From Chromatiaceae bacterium (lineage in GTDB: Bacteria > Pseudomonadota > Gammaproteobacteria > Chromatiales > Chromatiaceae): DNA of 64,000 nucleotides. Positions within the stretch are counted from its first letter, which is position 1. The number at the start of each line of letters is the position of its first letter. Of this stretch, positions 33,407 through 42,653 are shown piece after piece. Under the pieces are notes generated by a model that did not search any database, was not told the origin of the DNA, and saw nothing but the letters and a program-made list of their open reading frames with translations. The translations under genes and the position numbers were made by a program. Location of the stretch: positions 1-64,000 of the forward strand of contig JALOTB010000008.1 in assembly GCA_025458165.1 (NCBI GenBank). The letters run 5' to 3'.

Positions 33407-34167
33407 CGTGTTTCTCCGGTGGACGGCTCGGGGCCGGCATGGCGGGCGAGCCAGTGGACGTCGACGGCGAATGAATAGATGAGAACGACGAGCCCCGCCG
33501 CCGCCAACGCGGCGCTGGTTGCAGGGGCAAGGATCGGCGTCAGGGCGAGCGTCAGGCTCAAGACCTGGACGACGCAGACCGCCTGCCGCCGGCGGCTGGG
33601 TGGCAGTGGGCGCGCCAGCCAGGGCAGGAGGTAGGCAGCGGCGACGAAGGCATAGCGCATCAGGCCCGCGGCGAGCACCCAGACCCCGGCCTTCCCGAGC
33701 GACCAGACGAGCAGTGCCAGCACCGCGATCAGCAGGGCGTCGGTCTCCATATCGAACCGGGCGCCGAAGGGGCTGGCCCAGCCACCGCGGCGGGCGAGCC
33801 AGCCGTCGACCCCGTCGAGGGCGGAGGCGGCCAGCCCCAGCGCGAGCGCGGTCCAGGCAATCGCCGGCGCCCCGCCCTCCCCGACCAGCCCGGCGAGGAG
33901 CGCAGTCAGCACGCCCCGCAGCAGGGTCACCTGATTGGCGGGTCCCAGGCGCTCGTGAGGACGGTGATCGCTCAGGAAGCCGAGCAGGAGGAGCACCAGC
34001 AGGTAGGCCGCGAGCACCTTAGGCAGGTACCAGGGACCGAGGCTGAGCGCCCGGTCGAGGCCCAGCGCCAGCCCCAGGAGGACAGCCAGGCCCATAGCCG
34101 CGTTCGCCGCCGCGCTGCGCAGCAGCGGCGGTTCGGGGAGCAAAAGTTGACGCAGCGGCAAGGGCAT
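33403..34167 (-). CDS. CDP-alcohol phosphatidyltransferase family membrane protein
   Basis: A 254-residue membrane protein with about six to eight helices. The CDP-alcohol phosphotransferase motif is perfect: D118, D121-G-W-L-A-R126, G135, D139 and D143 with standard spacing. It transfers a phosphoalcohol from a CDP-linked donor to a second alcohol, as in phospholipid head-group synthesis; the acceptor is unknown. It is the first gene of a three-gene minus-strand operon. It lies next to, and divergent from, the pterin-synthase-like operon at 34358. Confidence 0.9.
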   Translation of the reverse strand: MPLPLRQLLLPEPPLLRSAAANAAMGLAVLLGLALGLDRALSLGPWYLPKVLAAYLLVLLLLGFLSDHRPHERLGPANQVTLLRGVLTALLAGLVGEGGAPAIAWTALALGLAASALDGVDGWLARRGGWASPFGARFDMETDALLIAVLALLVWSLGKAGVWVLAAGLMRYAFVAAAYLLPWLARPLPPSRRRQAVCVVQVLSLTLALTPILAPATSAALAAAGLVVLIYSFAVDVHWLARHAGPEPSTGETR

Positions 34168-34300
34168 CAGGCGGCGGCTCGCTTGGCCAGCGACGGCGGC
34201 CGACCGCCGCCATCGCCTAGAATGGGGTCCTATACAGGCCGGTTTCTAGGGGAGGTCAGTCCGTGAAAGGTCACCCAATGGACCCGCCTCTTAGTCCGAC

Positions 34301-34327
34301 TTGCGTCCATTCGCGTTCATTTGCGGC
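34301..34327 (+). repeat. TGCGTTCAT-type intergenic repeat, right half only
   Basis: TTGCGTCCATTCGCGTTCAT followed by TTGCGGC, the same tandem-unit sequence as in the full elements at 30254 and 48250. No left arm is seen. It lies just upstream of the dehydrogenase operon. Confidence 0.65.
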
Positions 34328-34357
34328 TCAACCTCCTCTGATCGACCAGGCGCAACC

Positions 34358-35344
34358 ATGACCGCACAGAGCCGAGCCTTCTGGGTCGCCGCCCCCAGCC
34401 GCGGTGAGATCCGCCGCGAGTCGCTGCCCCCGCTCGGCCCTGGCGAGGTGCGGGTGCGCACGCTCTACAGCGGGATCAGCCGCGGCAGCGAGACCCTGGT
34501 CTTTCGCGGCGAGGTCCCACCGAGCGAGCACCAGCGCATGCGCGCCCCCTTCCAGGCCGGCGACTTCCCGGCCCCTGTCAAGTACGGCTACATCAGTGTC
34601 GGGCGGGTCGAGGCCGGTCCGCCTGGGCTGACCGGACGTAACGTCTTCTGCCTGCACCCCCACCAGGACCTCTACCAGGTGCCGGCCGAGGCCGTGCACC
34701 CCCTGCCCGATGGCGTCCCACCCGGGCGGGCGGTCCTGGCGGCGAACCTGGAGACGGCGGTCAACGGGCTCTGGGATGCCACCCCACGCATCGGCGACCG
34801 GATCGCAGTGGTCGGCGCCGGGACCCTCGGCTGTCTGGTCGCCTGGCTCACCGGGCGCATCCCCGGCTGCACGATCGAGCTGATCGACGTCGACCCCGCC
34901 CGCGCCCCGGTCGCCGCCGCCCTCGGTGTCGGTTTCGCCCGCCCCGAGGACGCGAGCCCCGACGCCGACCTGGTGATCCACGCCAGCGGCGCCCCGGCGG
35001 GGCTCGCCACCGCTCTGGGGCTCGCGGGATTCGAGGCCAGCGTGGTGGAGCTGAGCTGGTTTGGCGACCGGCTGGTATCGCTGCCGCTCGGCGCGGCCTT
35101 CCACCAGCGCCGGCTCAGCCTCCACTCGTCCCAGGTCGGCTCGGTGGCCGCCGCCCAACGCCCGCGCTGGGACCACCGTCGCCGCCTCGGTCTGGCCCTA
35201 TCGTTGCTAGCCGACCCCGCGCTCGATGTCCTGGTCACCGGCACGGACCGCTTCGAGGACCTGCCCGAGGTAATGGCCCGGCTCGCGGCCGGCGCCCCGG
35301 GCACGCTCTGCCACCGCATCGTCTATCCTGGAGCCCCCGAATAG
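34358..35344 (+). CDS. BchC-like medium-chain dehydrogenase of an uncharacterised operon
   Basis: A 328-residue medium-chain dehydrogenase/reductase. It resembles bacteriochlorophyllide dehydrogenase BchC and related proteins in TLYSGISRGSETLVFRGEVP, QRMRAPFQAGDFPAPVKYGY and VFCLHPHQDLYQVPA. A Rossmann motif VVGAGTLGCLVAW (about residues 149-161) binds NAD(P). The classical catalytic zinc ligands Cys...GHE are not seen. The neighbours are not photosynthesis genes, so it is not called bchC. First gene of a tight four-gene operon (gap of 10 bp to the next). Start ATG at 34358 lies after a repeat. Confidence 0.8.
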   Translation: MTAQSRAFWVAAPSRGEIRRESLPPLGPGEVRVRTLYSGISRGSETLVFRGEVPPSEHQRMRAPFQAGDFPAPVKYGYISVGRVEAGPPGLTGRNVFCLHPHQDLYQVPAEAVHPLPDGVPPGRAVLAANLETAVNGLWDATPRIGDRIAVVGAGTLGCLVAWLTGRIPGCTIELIDVDPARAPVAAALGVGFARPEDASPDADLVIHASGAPAGLATALGLAGFEASVVELSWFGDRLVSLPLGAAFHQRRLSLHSSQVGSVAAAQRPRWDHRRRLGLALSLLADPALDVLVTGTDRFEDLPEVMARLAAGAPGTLCHRIVYPGAPE

Positions 35345-35354
35345 GAGAGCCCTG

Positions 35355-35759
35355 ATGTACACACTCTGCGTCCGCGACCACGTAATGATCGCCCATAGCC
35401 TCTCCGGCGAGGTCTTCGGGCGCGCCCAGCGCCTGCACGGGGCCACCTATGTCGTCGACCTGGAGCTGCACCGCAAGGAGCTGGACAGCGACGGCCTGGT
35501 GGTCGACATCGGCCGCCTGAGCCAGACGCTCCGTGCCGTGCTCGACGAGCTCGACTACCGCAACCTCGACGAGGAGCCCGCCTTCGCCGGCCGGAACACC
35601 ACCACCGAGTTTCTCGCCCGGACCGTCTTCGACCGCGTGGCCGAGCGCATCCACGCCGGCGATCTGGGCGCCTCGGCGATCGGCCTCGGAAGCATGCGCG
35701 TGGTGCTGCGGGAGTCGCACGTTGCCTGGGCCGCCTACCAGGGTGACCTCACGCCCTGA
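35355..35759 (+). CDS. 6-pyruvoyltetrahydropterin-synthase-like protein lacking canonical catalytic residues
   Basis: A 134-residue protein with the T-fold of PTPS/QueD. Recognisable blocks: H14 in VMIAHSLSG and H28 in RLHGATY (two of three zinc His), VVDIGRLSQTLRAVLDELDYRNLDEEP, NTTTEFLARTVFD and, near the C-terminus, VVLRESH with E120 that normally grips the pterin. However, the catalytic Cys expected four residues before H28 is A24, the third zinc His is A30, and the His expected in LDH is Y68. It therefore cannot work by the usual PTPS or QueD mechanism. It may act on an unrelated substrate or bind a pterin. Second in the operon. Confidence 0.82.
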   Translation: MYTLCVRDHVMIAHSLSGEVFGRAQRLHGATYVVDLELHRKELDSDGLVVDIGRLSQTLRAVLDELDYRNLDEEPAFAGRNTTTEFLARTVFDRVAERIHAGDLGASAIGLGSMRVVLRESHVAWAAYQGDLTP

Positions 35760-35768
35760 GCCGCGCGC

Positions 35769-36821
35769 GTGCCGCGTCTGGCGCTCCTCCTGTCCGGCGA
35801 CCCCGAGACCGCCACCGGCGGCTATCTCTACGACCGGCGCATCGCCGAGGGCCTGCGCCGGCTCGGCTGGGAGGTGCGGGTGCAGTCGCTGGACGCGAGC
35901 TTTCCCGATCCCTCCCCGGCCGCGCTGGCCGACGCGGCGCGGGTGCTCGCTGAGCTCCCGCGCGGAGAACTGGTCCTCATCGACGGGCTCGCGCTCGGAG
36001 GCATGCCACGCTTGGTCGAGGCGCAGGTCGGACGACTGCGGCTCGTCGCCCTCGTTCACCACCCGCTGGCCGAGGAGACCGAGCTGACCCCAGAGCGCGC
36101 GCAGGCGCTCCGCGTGGCCGAGCGCCGGGCGCTCGCCGCCGTCTCCCAAGTCGTGGTAACCAGCCGGTTCACCGCCCGTCTGCTCGCGGACTACAAGGTG
36201 CCCGCCGAGCGCGTCGCCGTGGTCGAGCCGGGTACCGATCCAGCGCCGCCGGCCCAGGGATCGGTGGGCGCCGGGGTCGCACTCCTCTGCGTCGCCGCGC
36301 TCACCCCACGCAAGGGTCAGACCGACCTCATTGCCGCGCTCGCCCGGCTGCGCGACCGCGACTGGCGCCTCACCCTCGTCGGCAGCCTAGAACGCTCCCC
36401 GTCGACCGTCGCGGCCATCCGCCGGCAGATCACCGACCTCGCGCTCGACCAACGGGTCGAGCTCGCCGGGGAGGTGAGCGCTGCCCGGCTCGGGCCGCTC
36501 TACCGAACCGCCGACCTGTTTGTGCTGCCCACCCGTTTCGAGGGCTACGGGATGGCGCTGGCCGAGGCCCTCGCCCACGGCTTGCCGGTCGTGAGCTGCG
36601 ATGCCGGCGCCGTGCCGGAGACCGTCCCCACGGACGCCGGCACCCTGGTGCCGCCCGGGGACGTCGACGCCCTCGCGGCGGCGCTCGCGCGTGTGCTCGA
36701 CCAACCCGAGCTGCGCATGCGGCTCGCCGCCGGGGCACGCCGGGCCGCGGCCCGGCTGCCGACCTGGGAGCAGGCCGCCGAGCGGATGGCCGCCGCGCTC
36801 GCCCCGGGCGTACGCCGATAG
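35769..36821 (+). CDS. Glycosyltransferase family 4 protein
   Basis: A 350-residue GT-B glycosyltransferase. Starts with GTG at 35769, nine bases after the previous stop. Blocks: LLLSGDPETATGGYLYDRRIAEGLR (acceptor side), LVALVHHPLAEE, TSRFTAR, VEPGTDPAP, CVAALTPRKGQTDLIAAL and the nucleotide-sugar site RFEGYGMALAEALAHGLPVV (E258 and E266) followed by DAGAVPETV. It would add a sugar from a nucleotide donor to the product of its operon. No membrane segment is seen. Confidence 0.9.
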   Translation: MPRLALLLSGDPETATGGYLYDRRIAEGLRRLGWEVRVQSLDASFPDPSPAALADAARVLAELPRGELVLIDGLALGGMPRLVEAQVGRLRLVALVHHPLAEETELTPERAQALRVAERRALAAVSQVVVTSRFTARLLADYKVPAERVAVVEPGTDPAPPAQGSVGAGVALLCVAALTPRKGQTDLIAALARLRDRDWRLTLVGSLERSPSTVAAIRRQITDLALDQRVELAGEVSAARLGPLYRTADLFVLPTRFEGYGMALAEALAHGLPVVSCDAGAVPETVPTDAGTLVPPGDVDALAAALARVLDQPELRMRLAAGARRAAARLPTWEQAAERMAAALAPGVRR

Positions 36822-36827
36822 GCCCCA

Positions 36828-37691
36828 ATGAGCGGCTTCAGCGCCGACTGGCTGGCGCTCCGCGAACCACTGGACGAGCAGGCCCGGTCGGCGGCCCTCG
36901 CCCGCCTGCTGCGCCGCCGCCTCGGCACCGAGGCGCCCCTACGCATCCTCGACCTCGCGACCGGGACGGGGTCGAATCTCCGCTGGCTCGCACCGCGCCT
37001 TGGCGGGTCGCAGGAGTGGTTGCTGGTCGACCACGACCCCAAGCTGCTCGCCGCCCTGCCCCGGGCCCTGGCGCAGTGGGCAGGGCGCCACGGCTATGCG
37101 GTCGAGTCGACCGGTGGTGCGCTCATGCTGAGTGCGCCGGGCTTCCAGGCCGTCGCCCGCACCCTTCCGCTCGACCTCGCCGGTGATCTCGACGCGCTGC
37201 CGCTCACGGGGCAGCGGCTCGTCACCGCATCGGCCCTGCTCGACCTGGTCTCGGAGCGCTGGCTCCGGCGCCTGGCCGAGCACACGCGAGCCGAGGGCTG
37301 CGACCTCCTCTTCGCACTCACCTACGACGGCCGGATGGACTTCGACCCCCCCGAGCGCGGCGACGAGCGCATCCGGGGGCTCGTCAACCGCCACCAGCTT
37401 CGCGACAAAGGCTTTGGTCCGGCCCTGGGGCCCGCCGCCACCGAGCGCGCCGATGCCCTGCTCGCCCGCCTGGGCTACCGGGTCTGGACCCGCCGCAGCG
37501 ACTGGCGGATCCCACCCAACCGAGCCTCCGCTCAGGCCGTGCTCCTGAACGGCTGGACCGCCGCGGCCCAGGAGCTCCGGCCCGGCCCCGAAAACGACCT
37601 CTGGCTCGCCCTCCGCCAGGGCCACCTCCGGGCCGCTCGCTCATTCATCCGCGTCGGTCACCGCGATCTACTCGCCCTCCTCCCGCCTTGA
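36828..37691 (+). CDS. SAM-dependent methyltransferase of the same operon
   Basis: A 287-residue class I methyltransferase, starting at ATG 36828, six bases after the glycosyltransferase stop. The SAM-binding loop is RILDLATGTGSNLRWLAPRL (about residues 39-58), followed by WLLVDHDPKLL. The middle has VTASALLDLVSERWLRRL and FALTYDGRMDFDP, a pattern seen in methyltransferases linked to glycosyltransferase gene clusters. The C-terminal 60 residues are unassigned. Substrate unknown. It closes the four-gene operon. Confidence 0.85.
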   Translation: MSGFSADWLALREPLDEQARSAALARLLRRRLGTEAPLRILDLATGTGSNLRWLAPRLGGSQEWLLVDHDPKLLAALPRALAQWAGRHGYAVESTGGALMLSAPGFQAVARTLPLDLAGDLDALPLTGQRLVTASALLDLVSERWLRRLAEHTRAEGCDLLFALTYDGRMDFDPPERGDERIRGLVNRHQLRDKGFGPALGPAATERADALLARLGYRVWTRRSDWRIPPNRASAQAVLLNGWTAAAQELRPGPENDLWLALRQGHLRAARSFIRVGHRDLLALLPP

Positions 37692-37837
37692 GCCAACGAC
37701 GATCCCCGCAGCGCCAACGTCCGTGGTGAGGACGTACCGCGAACGGCGAAAGGCCTTGCTCGCCGACGGCCGCTCCACTCACGTCGACCCTCGCACCGTG
37801 GACCAAAGGGGCGCGCAGTGCGTCCCGCGGCCCGGCC

Positions 37838-38698
37838 TCAGCCGCGCGCAAGCTCGTACCCGAGCCGGGTGATCCGCCCGCGCCAATAGGGCCGACGGCC
37901 ATCGGGGAGCAGCCACGCGACCTCGCCGGCCAGGGGCACACGCAGACCGTCGCGGACCTGGTAGTCCCAGACCCGGCACTCCCAGGGCATGGGCAGGACC
38001 TGACCCTTGGTCGCATAGCCCCGGCCCTCGGCGTGCACCGAAGTGATCAGGCCGTCATCGCCGAAGCGAACGAGCAGGGTCAGCCGAATCGCGCCGTCCG
38101 TGAGGCTCGCCGTCGCCGAGCGATCGTCGACCGCCGCCCAGCTCACCCCCTGGCTCGGCAGGAGCGCGGTCGGATACCAGGGGGCCTCGGCGAGGAAGCG
38201 CATCAGCTCCCCCTGCGCGAGCTGCGGGCTGCTCGGCAGGCGCATCACCGTGATCAGCCCGAGCAGCGCGGCATGGAGCAGGCCCTCGCCCGCCAGGTAG
38301 GCGTCGTGCACCCGCACGGAGAGCCCCGGCAGCAGCCGGATGCGTGCATCCCAGTCGAATCCAGGCCGCCGGGTCAGAACGCGCTGCGTCGAGCGGAACG
38401 GCCGCCAGCGCTCCCCCGTCTCAGACAGATTGAAGGCCCCAGCGTGCTCAACGTTGACGGCCGCGATCATCGGCTGTCCGTCCCGCAGCACCTGGCGAAA
38501 GTAGCCTTGGACCGGCGCCGGCAGGTCCGCGATCTCGCCGAGATCGACCCGCGTCGGACGAATCGGCTCACGGGTGATCTCGAGGCGCGCCCGCAGCGAG
38601 CGCGTCCCAGCGGCCCAGCGGCTCGCGCCATAGCGCGCGATCGCGAGCCAGGCGAGACCCGGGGCGAGTAGAACGAGCGACCCGAGAGCGAGCGTCAC
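37838..38698 (-). CDS. DUF6544-like membrane-anchored protein
   Basis: A 286-residue protein with one N-terminal membrane helix (residues 3-22) and a globular domain. Blocks: [62 protein letters not shown] and [16 protein letters not shown]. These match DUF6544 (formerly DUF6920) as I recall it; function unknown. The ATG overlaps the YaiI-type gene stop by 4 bases, so the two are coupled. Confidence 0.75.
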   Translation of the reverse strand: MTLALGSLVLLAPGLAWLAIARYGASRWAAGTRSLRARLEITREPIRPTRVDLGEIADLPAPVQGYFRQVLRDGQPMIAAVNVEHAGAFNLSETGERWRPFRSTQRVLTRRPGFDWDARIRLLPGLSVRVHDAYLAGEGLLHAALLGLITVMRLPSSPQLAQGELMRFLAEAPWYPTALLPSQGVSWAAVDDRSATASLTDGAIRLTLLVRFGDDGLITSVHAEGRGYATKGQVLPMPWECRVWDYQVRDGLRVPLAGEVAWLLPDGRRPYWRGRITRLGYELARG

Positions 38699-39171
38699 GG
38701 CCCCGGCCGTTTGTCCGTATCCGTCGGCCGGCGCCGCGCCAGCAGACGGTCGAGCTGGTTGGCAAACGCCTGCCGGTCGCGCGGCGCGAGTGCCGCGGGC
38801 CCGCCCGTCTGGACGCCGCTGTCGCGCAGCCCGGTCATGAAATCGCGCAGGGACAGGCGCTCGCGCACCGTCTCGGCGGTGAAGGGCTCGCCCCGCGGGC
38901 TCAGCGCCTGGCCGCCCCGCCCAACCACCGCGGCGGCGAGCGGGATGTCGGCCGTGATGACGAGGTCGCCCGGCTGCACCTGCTCGGCGATGAACTGGTC
39001 GGCGACGTCGAACCCCGAGCCGACACGCACCGAGCGGATCACGCGCGACGGTGGGGTGCTGATCGCCTGATTGGCCACCAGGGTGAGCGGGACCTGTACC
39101 CGCTCCGCGGCGCGGAACAGGATGTCACGGATCACCGCCGGGCAGGCGTCGGCATCGACCCAGATGTGCAT
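38695..39171 (-). CDS. YaiI/YqxD (UPF0178) family protein
   Basis: A 158-residue protein of the YaiI/YqxD family, a NYN/PIN-like nuclease fold with [24 protein letters not shown] at the N-terminus (conserved acidic residues D6, D8), [36 protein letters not shown] (the conserved central block) and [19 protein letters not shown]. Activity not established. Start ATG at 39171 is chosen over an upstream frame because the family begins at this Met. Confidence 0.9.
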   Translation of the reverse strand: MHIWVDADACPAVIRDILFRAAERVQVPLTLVANQAISTPPSRVIRSVRVGSGFDVADQFIAEQVQPGDLVITADIPLAAAVVGRGGQALSPRGEPFTAETVRERLSLRDFMTGLRDSGVQTGGPAALAPRDRQAFANQLDRLLARRRPTDTDKRPGP

Positions 39172-39287
39172 GCGGTCCACTCCCCGCTCGAATCGCGACG
39201 AGCCGACACTATGCCCCAAGGGCGGAGGCGGGGAAACGCGTCCTTGACCGCGTCCTGCCAGGGACCGACCCGGGATAGAATCCCGCC

Positions 39288-40247
39288 ATGCACGACCACG
39301 ACAACCGACAGGGTCACGCCCATCCGCACCGGCACGGGCACGCGCCGGACGGAGACTCGCGTCGCCGACTCACCCTCGCGCTCGCCGTCACCCTGGGCTT
39401 CGCGCTGGTGGAGGCCGTCGGCGGCTGGCTGGCCGGGTCGCTCGCCCTGTTGAGCGACGCCGGGCACATGCTGGTCGACAGCCTGGCGCTCGGGCTCGCG
39501 GCCCTCGCCGCCTGGGTTGCGCGCCGCCCGCCGTCGCGGCGGCACTCCTACGGCCTGGGTCGGGTCGAGACGCTCGCGGCGCTGATCAACGCCGTGCTGC
39601 TGGTCGGGCTGGTCACCGCGGTGAGCGTCGCGGCGGTACAGCGCCTGCTCGCGCCCACCGAGGTACGCGGGGACCTGGTGACCTGGATCGCCGCCGCCGG
39701 CCTGCTCGTGAACATCGCAGTCGCCTGGTTACTGATGGGCGGCCGGCACAACCTCAACGTCCGCGCTGCCCTACTCCACGTCATCGGCGATCTGTTGGGG
39801 TCGGTCGGGGCACTGATCGCGGGGCTGGTGATCCTGACCACCGGCTGGACCCCGATCGATCCGATGTTGTCCCTTTTCATCGCGGCCCTGATCCTGATCT
39901 CGGGCCTGCGCCTGCTGCGGGAGACCCTACACACCCTGCTGGAGGGCGTCCCGCCGCACCTCGATCTGGACGCAGTCGGGCGCGCGATGGCCGGGGTCGA
40001 GGGGGTGATCTCGGTGCACGACCTGCACATCTGGTCACTCTCAGCGGAGCGCACGGCCCTGTCGGCCCACGTGGTACTGCGCCGGATCGACCACTGGGAG
40101 CCGCTCCTCGCGCGGCTGCGGGCGATGCTGGCCGAGGAGCTCGGCATCGATCACGTCACCCTCCAGCCCGAGCCGCTAGAGACCATCTTGCATCTCGAGC
40201 GCCCGCCGGCGGGCGCGCGCTCACGGCCCGCCGCCCAGCAGGCCTAA
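39288..40247 (+). CDS. Cation diffusion facilitator (zinc-type) exporter
   Basis: A 319-residue inner-membrane transporter. A His-rich N-terminus ([20 protein letters not shown]) precedes six membrane helices. The two metal-binding sites are visible: [11 protein letters not shown] in helix 2 (HxxxD) and HVIGDLLGS in helix 5. The C-terminal cytoplasmic domain includes HDLHIWSL. It probably exports Zn, Co or Cd in exchange for protons. The stop overlaps the 3' end of the small convergent gene (40221) by 27 bp. Confidence 0.92.
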   Translation: MHDHDNRQGHAHPHRHGHAPDGDSRRRLTLALAVTLGFALVEAVGGWLAGSLALLSDAGHMLVDSLALGLAALAAWVARRPPSRRHSYGLGRVETLAALINAVLLVGLVTAVSVAAVQRLLAPTEVRGDLVTWIAAAGLLVNIAVAWLLMGGRHNLNVRAALLHVIGDLLGSVGALIAGLVILTTGWTPIDPMLSLFIAALILISGLRLLRETLHTLLEGVPPHLDLDAVGRAMAGVEGVISVHDLHIWSLSAERTALSAHVVLRRIDHWEPLLARLRAMLAEELGIDHVTLQPEPLETILHLERPPAGARSRPAAQQA

Positions 40248-40559
40248 CCCGATCGGCATCCCGACCCGCCGCAGAGGCCCGGGCTCCGCCCCACCGACGC
40301 GCGGCCCGCACTCGGCGTCGTGGGCAACCAGGGCGCCCTCCACCACCTCCGCGAGCGCGGCCATCAGCTCCTGGCGCTCGTCTGCGGACAGCCGGGTGAC
40401 GAAGGCGCGAAAGGCCGGTTGATCGACGAAGTCGATCAGCTCCTCCAGGATGGCCTGCAGCTCCGCGTCACACTCGGTGTCTGAGTCGCTGGCGGCAAGG
40501 AACGGGGTGCACAGCGTGAGAACGAGCCCGAACAACAGGGCCAGGGTGCGGGACGACAT
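40221..40559 (-). CDS. Small exported protein of unknown function (112 aa)
   Basis: Begins MSSRTLALLFGLVLTLCTPFLA, a signal peptide, then an acidic helical protein with Cys30 and Cys84 (ECDAELQAILEELIDFVDQPAF, AECGPRVGG). A longer frame runs upstream but is a shadow of the neighbouring permease gene. Whether the product is stable and what it does are unknown. Confidence 0.65.
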   Translation of the reverse strand: MSSRTLALLFGLVLTLCTPFLAASDSDTECDAELQAILEELIDFVDQPAFRAFVTRLSADERQELMAALAEVVEGALVAHDAECGPRVGGAEPGPLRRVGMPIGLGLLGGGP

Positions 40560-40786
40560 CGAACGGGCCTCCGCCCGGAATACGGCTCCAGCGCATAGAT
40601 CGGCCCCGAAGGACGGCTGGCGTCTGGTCCGGGGCGTGCGGCAGGACCTGCCCGCCGCGTTCAGAGGACCGGGAAAGCCCCGGCCAGACAACACGCTAAG
40701 GCAGTGCGCGAAGAAGGTCAACAGCCTCATTCCGGGCGGTTTCTCCGGGGCTTGCACGCGGTCGCAGGACGCGGCCGGATCGGCGC

Positions 40787-42031
40787 TCAGGCGGCGAGTC
40801 GCAACCAACCCCAATAGACCAGGACGTTGATCAGCGTGAGCGGCGCGCCCACCGCGAAGAAGGTCCAGAACCCCAGGTGTGCGCCGTGGCGATCGGCCGA
40901 CTGGGCGATGATCAGGTTGCTCGCGGCCCCGATCAGCGTGAGATTGCCGGCCACCGTCGCCCCCGCCGCGAGGGCCAGCAGCAGCGTCGTCTCGGTACCC
41001 GCAAGGAGCGGCAGACCCAGCGCCACCAGCGGGACGTTGGAAATGAGCTGACTGCCGATCACACTCCCCGCGAGCACCGTCGGCAGATCCAGTCGGCCCT
41101 CGGGCACCAGCGACGGGATGACGCCGGTGTCCCAGACGCTCTGCATCAGCACGAACAACGCGGCGAAGAAAACCAGGGTGTGCCAGTCGATCCCCTTGAT
41201 CAGGACCCAGAGGTAGCGGCTGGCAAGCAGCGGCAGCGCGGCCGCCAGGGCGATCGCCGTGAGCGGGAAGGCGAGCGATGGGGCCGCAATCGCCAGCGCG
41301 ATGCGAAGCGCGACGGCCGCGAGCAGCAGCCCGAGACCGATCCGCGCCAGGCGGGCGAGCTCCGGATCGCGCAAGTCCTCGGGCGCGTGGACCAGGGCGC
41401 GCCCGTGGAAATGGCGCCAGAACGCGACCCGCAGCACGCCCCAGGCCAAGACCAGATTCACCAGGGTGGGCAGGCCGAGATAGACGAAGAAATCGACGAA
41501 CGGCCGCTCCATCCCGCCCTGCAGCGCGATGATTAGGTTCTGCGGGTTGCCGATCGGGCTCATGGTCGAGCCGATGGTCACGCCAAAGGCCAGCGCGAGG
41601 AGGAGCAGCATGGCCGGCAGCCCGTGGGCCGCCGCGAGGCGCAGCACCAGCGGGGTGCCGATCACCGCGAGGGTGTCGTTCATCAACGCGGCGGAGGCGA
41701 GCCCGCTGGCGAAGAGCACCGCCAGCACTAGCCCATCGGCGCTCGCGACCCGTCCCAGCAGCCGCGCGCTCACCGCGTACAGCCAGCCGCTCGCCACCAG
41801 CGCCTGCCCGAGGACGAAAACCCCGAACAGGAAGCCGATCACCTCCCAGTCGATCGCCGCCCAAGCCGCCGCGGGAGAGATCGAGCCGCCGGCGAGCACG
41901 ACCAGCGCACCGACGAGCATGATCTGCCAGATGGCGAGCCGCAGCCCCACCAGCCGCCCCAACGCCAGCAGGGCGAGCACCAGGGCGAGCGCCGCGAGCG
42001 GCAACCAAACGGCGGTGGGATGGTCGAGCAT
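40787..42031 (-). CDS. SLC13/ArsB-like anion permease
   Basis: A 414-residue protein with about ten to eleven membrane helices. It has the two repeated signatures of the ion-transporter superfamily: IGSTMSPIGNPQNLIIALQ and IGSQLISNVPLVALGLPLLAG with TLIGAASNLIIAQ. Between them lies a hydrophilic loop. It resembles ArsB and short SLC13 proteins; arsenite export, or uptake of an inorganic or organic anion, is possible. No ars genes are adjacent. There is no TrkA-C domain, unlike 24773. Confidence 0.82.
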   Translation of the reverse strand: MLDHPTAVWLPLAALALVLALLALGRLVGLRLAIWQIMLVGALVVLAGGSISPAAAWAAIDWEVIGFLFGVFVLGQALVASGWLYAVSARLLGRVASADGLVLAVLFASGLASAALMNDTLAVIGTPLVLRLAAAHGLPAMLLLLALAFGVTIGSTMSPIGNPQNLIIALQGGMERPFVDFFVYLGLPTLVNLVLAWGVLRVAFWRHFHGRALVHAPEDLRDPELARLARIGLGLLLAAVALRIALAIAAPSLAFPLTAIALAAALPLLASRYLWVLIKGIDWHTLVFFAALFVLMQSVWDTGVIPSLVPEGRLDLPTVLAGSVIGSQLISNVPLVALGLPLLAGTETTLLLALAAGATVAGNLTLIGAASNLIIAQSADRHGAHLGFWTFFAVGAPLTLINVLVYWGWLRLAA

Positions 42032-42125
42032 GAAGCCCCCTGGGTACGACGGGGGCAGTATGCGGCCCTAGGCAGGTGCCCGCCAGGAGATGGCGGAGCG
42101 CGCCGGGCGCAAAGGTTCCGGCGAG

Positions 42126-42653
42126 CTACTCCGGGATGTGCGGCGGGTCGAGGTCCTCCAGCAGGACTTCCAGTTGCGCCAGCTCGCGGGCGATCCATTG
42201 TGCGAGTAGGTCGACGTGCTCCTGCTCCTCGTCGGCCATCTCGCGGGCCAGGGCGCTGACCTCGGGCTCGGGGGAGAAAGCGGCGACCCCCGCGTAGAAG
42301 TCGCGACCACGGATCTCGTTGTGCCTCGCCAGCTCAAGGGCTTGACGGCGGTTCATCAGGTAGTGGACATCGTCGAGACAGGGGGTCTCGCGCCCCTCTG
42401 GACAGTTCCATTTGAAGTCCCAGGGCGCGATCGCCGGCAGGCTGTAGCCCTGCGCGCGCACCTCGACGGAGCGGGCGTGCAGCTCGCTGTAGCCCGCCAT
42501 CTGCTCGAAGAGCGCCGCCACGTCGGGGTTGTTGTGCAGCGCCATGCATTGGGCGAGGTCGCGGTAGCGCTCGCGCGACTCGGTCTCGAGCTCCAGGGCG
42601 TGGGCAAGCAGCTCGGGGATGCTGACGATCGGCTCATGGTCGGGCGCGTTCAT
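42126..42653 (-). CDS. Ferritin-like (rubrerythrin-type) diiron protein
   Basis: A 175-residue four-helix protein with Glu-rich helices: ELETESRERYRDLAQ, EQMAGYSELHARSV, ARHNEIRGRDFYAG and MADEEQEHVDLLAQW, each with the ExxH/E pattern expected for a diiron site. Between helices is DFKWNCPEGRETPCLDDVHYLM. The ATG overlaps the KorB stop (ATGA), so it is coupled to a 2-oxoacid:ferredoxin oxidoreductase. It might protect that oxygen-sensitive enzyme or act in peroxide reduction; this is inference from context. Confidence 0.85.
   Translation of the reverse strand: MNAPDHEPIVSIPELLAHALELETESRERYRDLAQCMALHNNPDVAALFEQMAGYSELHARSVEVRAQGYSLPAIAPWDFKWNCPEGRETPCLDDVHYLMNRRQALELARHNEIRGRDFYAGVAAFSPEPEVSALAREMADEEQEHVDLLAQWIARELAQLEVLLEDLDPPHIPE

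Noticed and set aside
34358-35344. Calling the dehydrogenase bchC
   Set aside because: Sequence is BchC-like but no bacteriochlorophyll or carotenoid genes are next to it, and the operon has different partners.
35355-35759. Calling the T-fold protein QueD or PTPS
   Set aside because: The catalytic Cys, third zinc His and the LDH His are all replaced.
40221-42008. A 595-residue minus-strand reading frame
   Set aside because: Its first two-thirds is Arg/Ala/Gly-rich shadow of the permease gene at 40787-42031; only the last 112 codons, with a signal peptide, look real.
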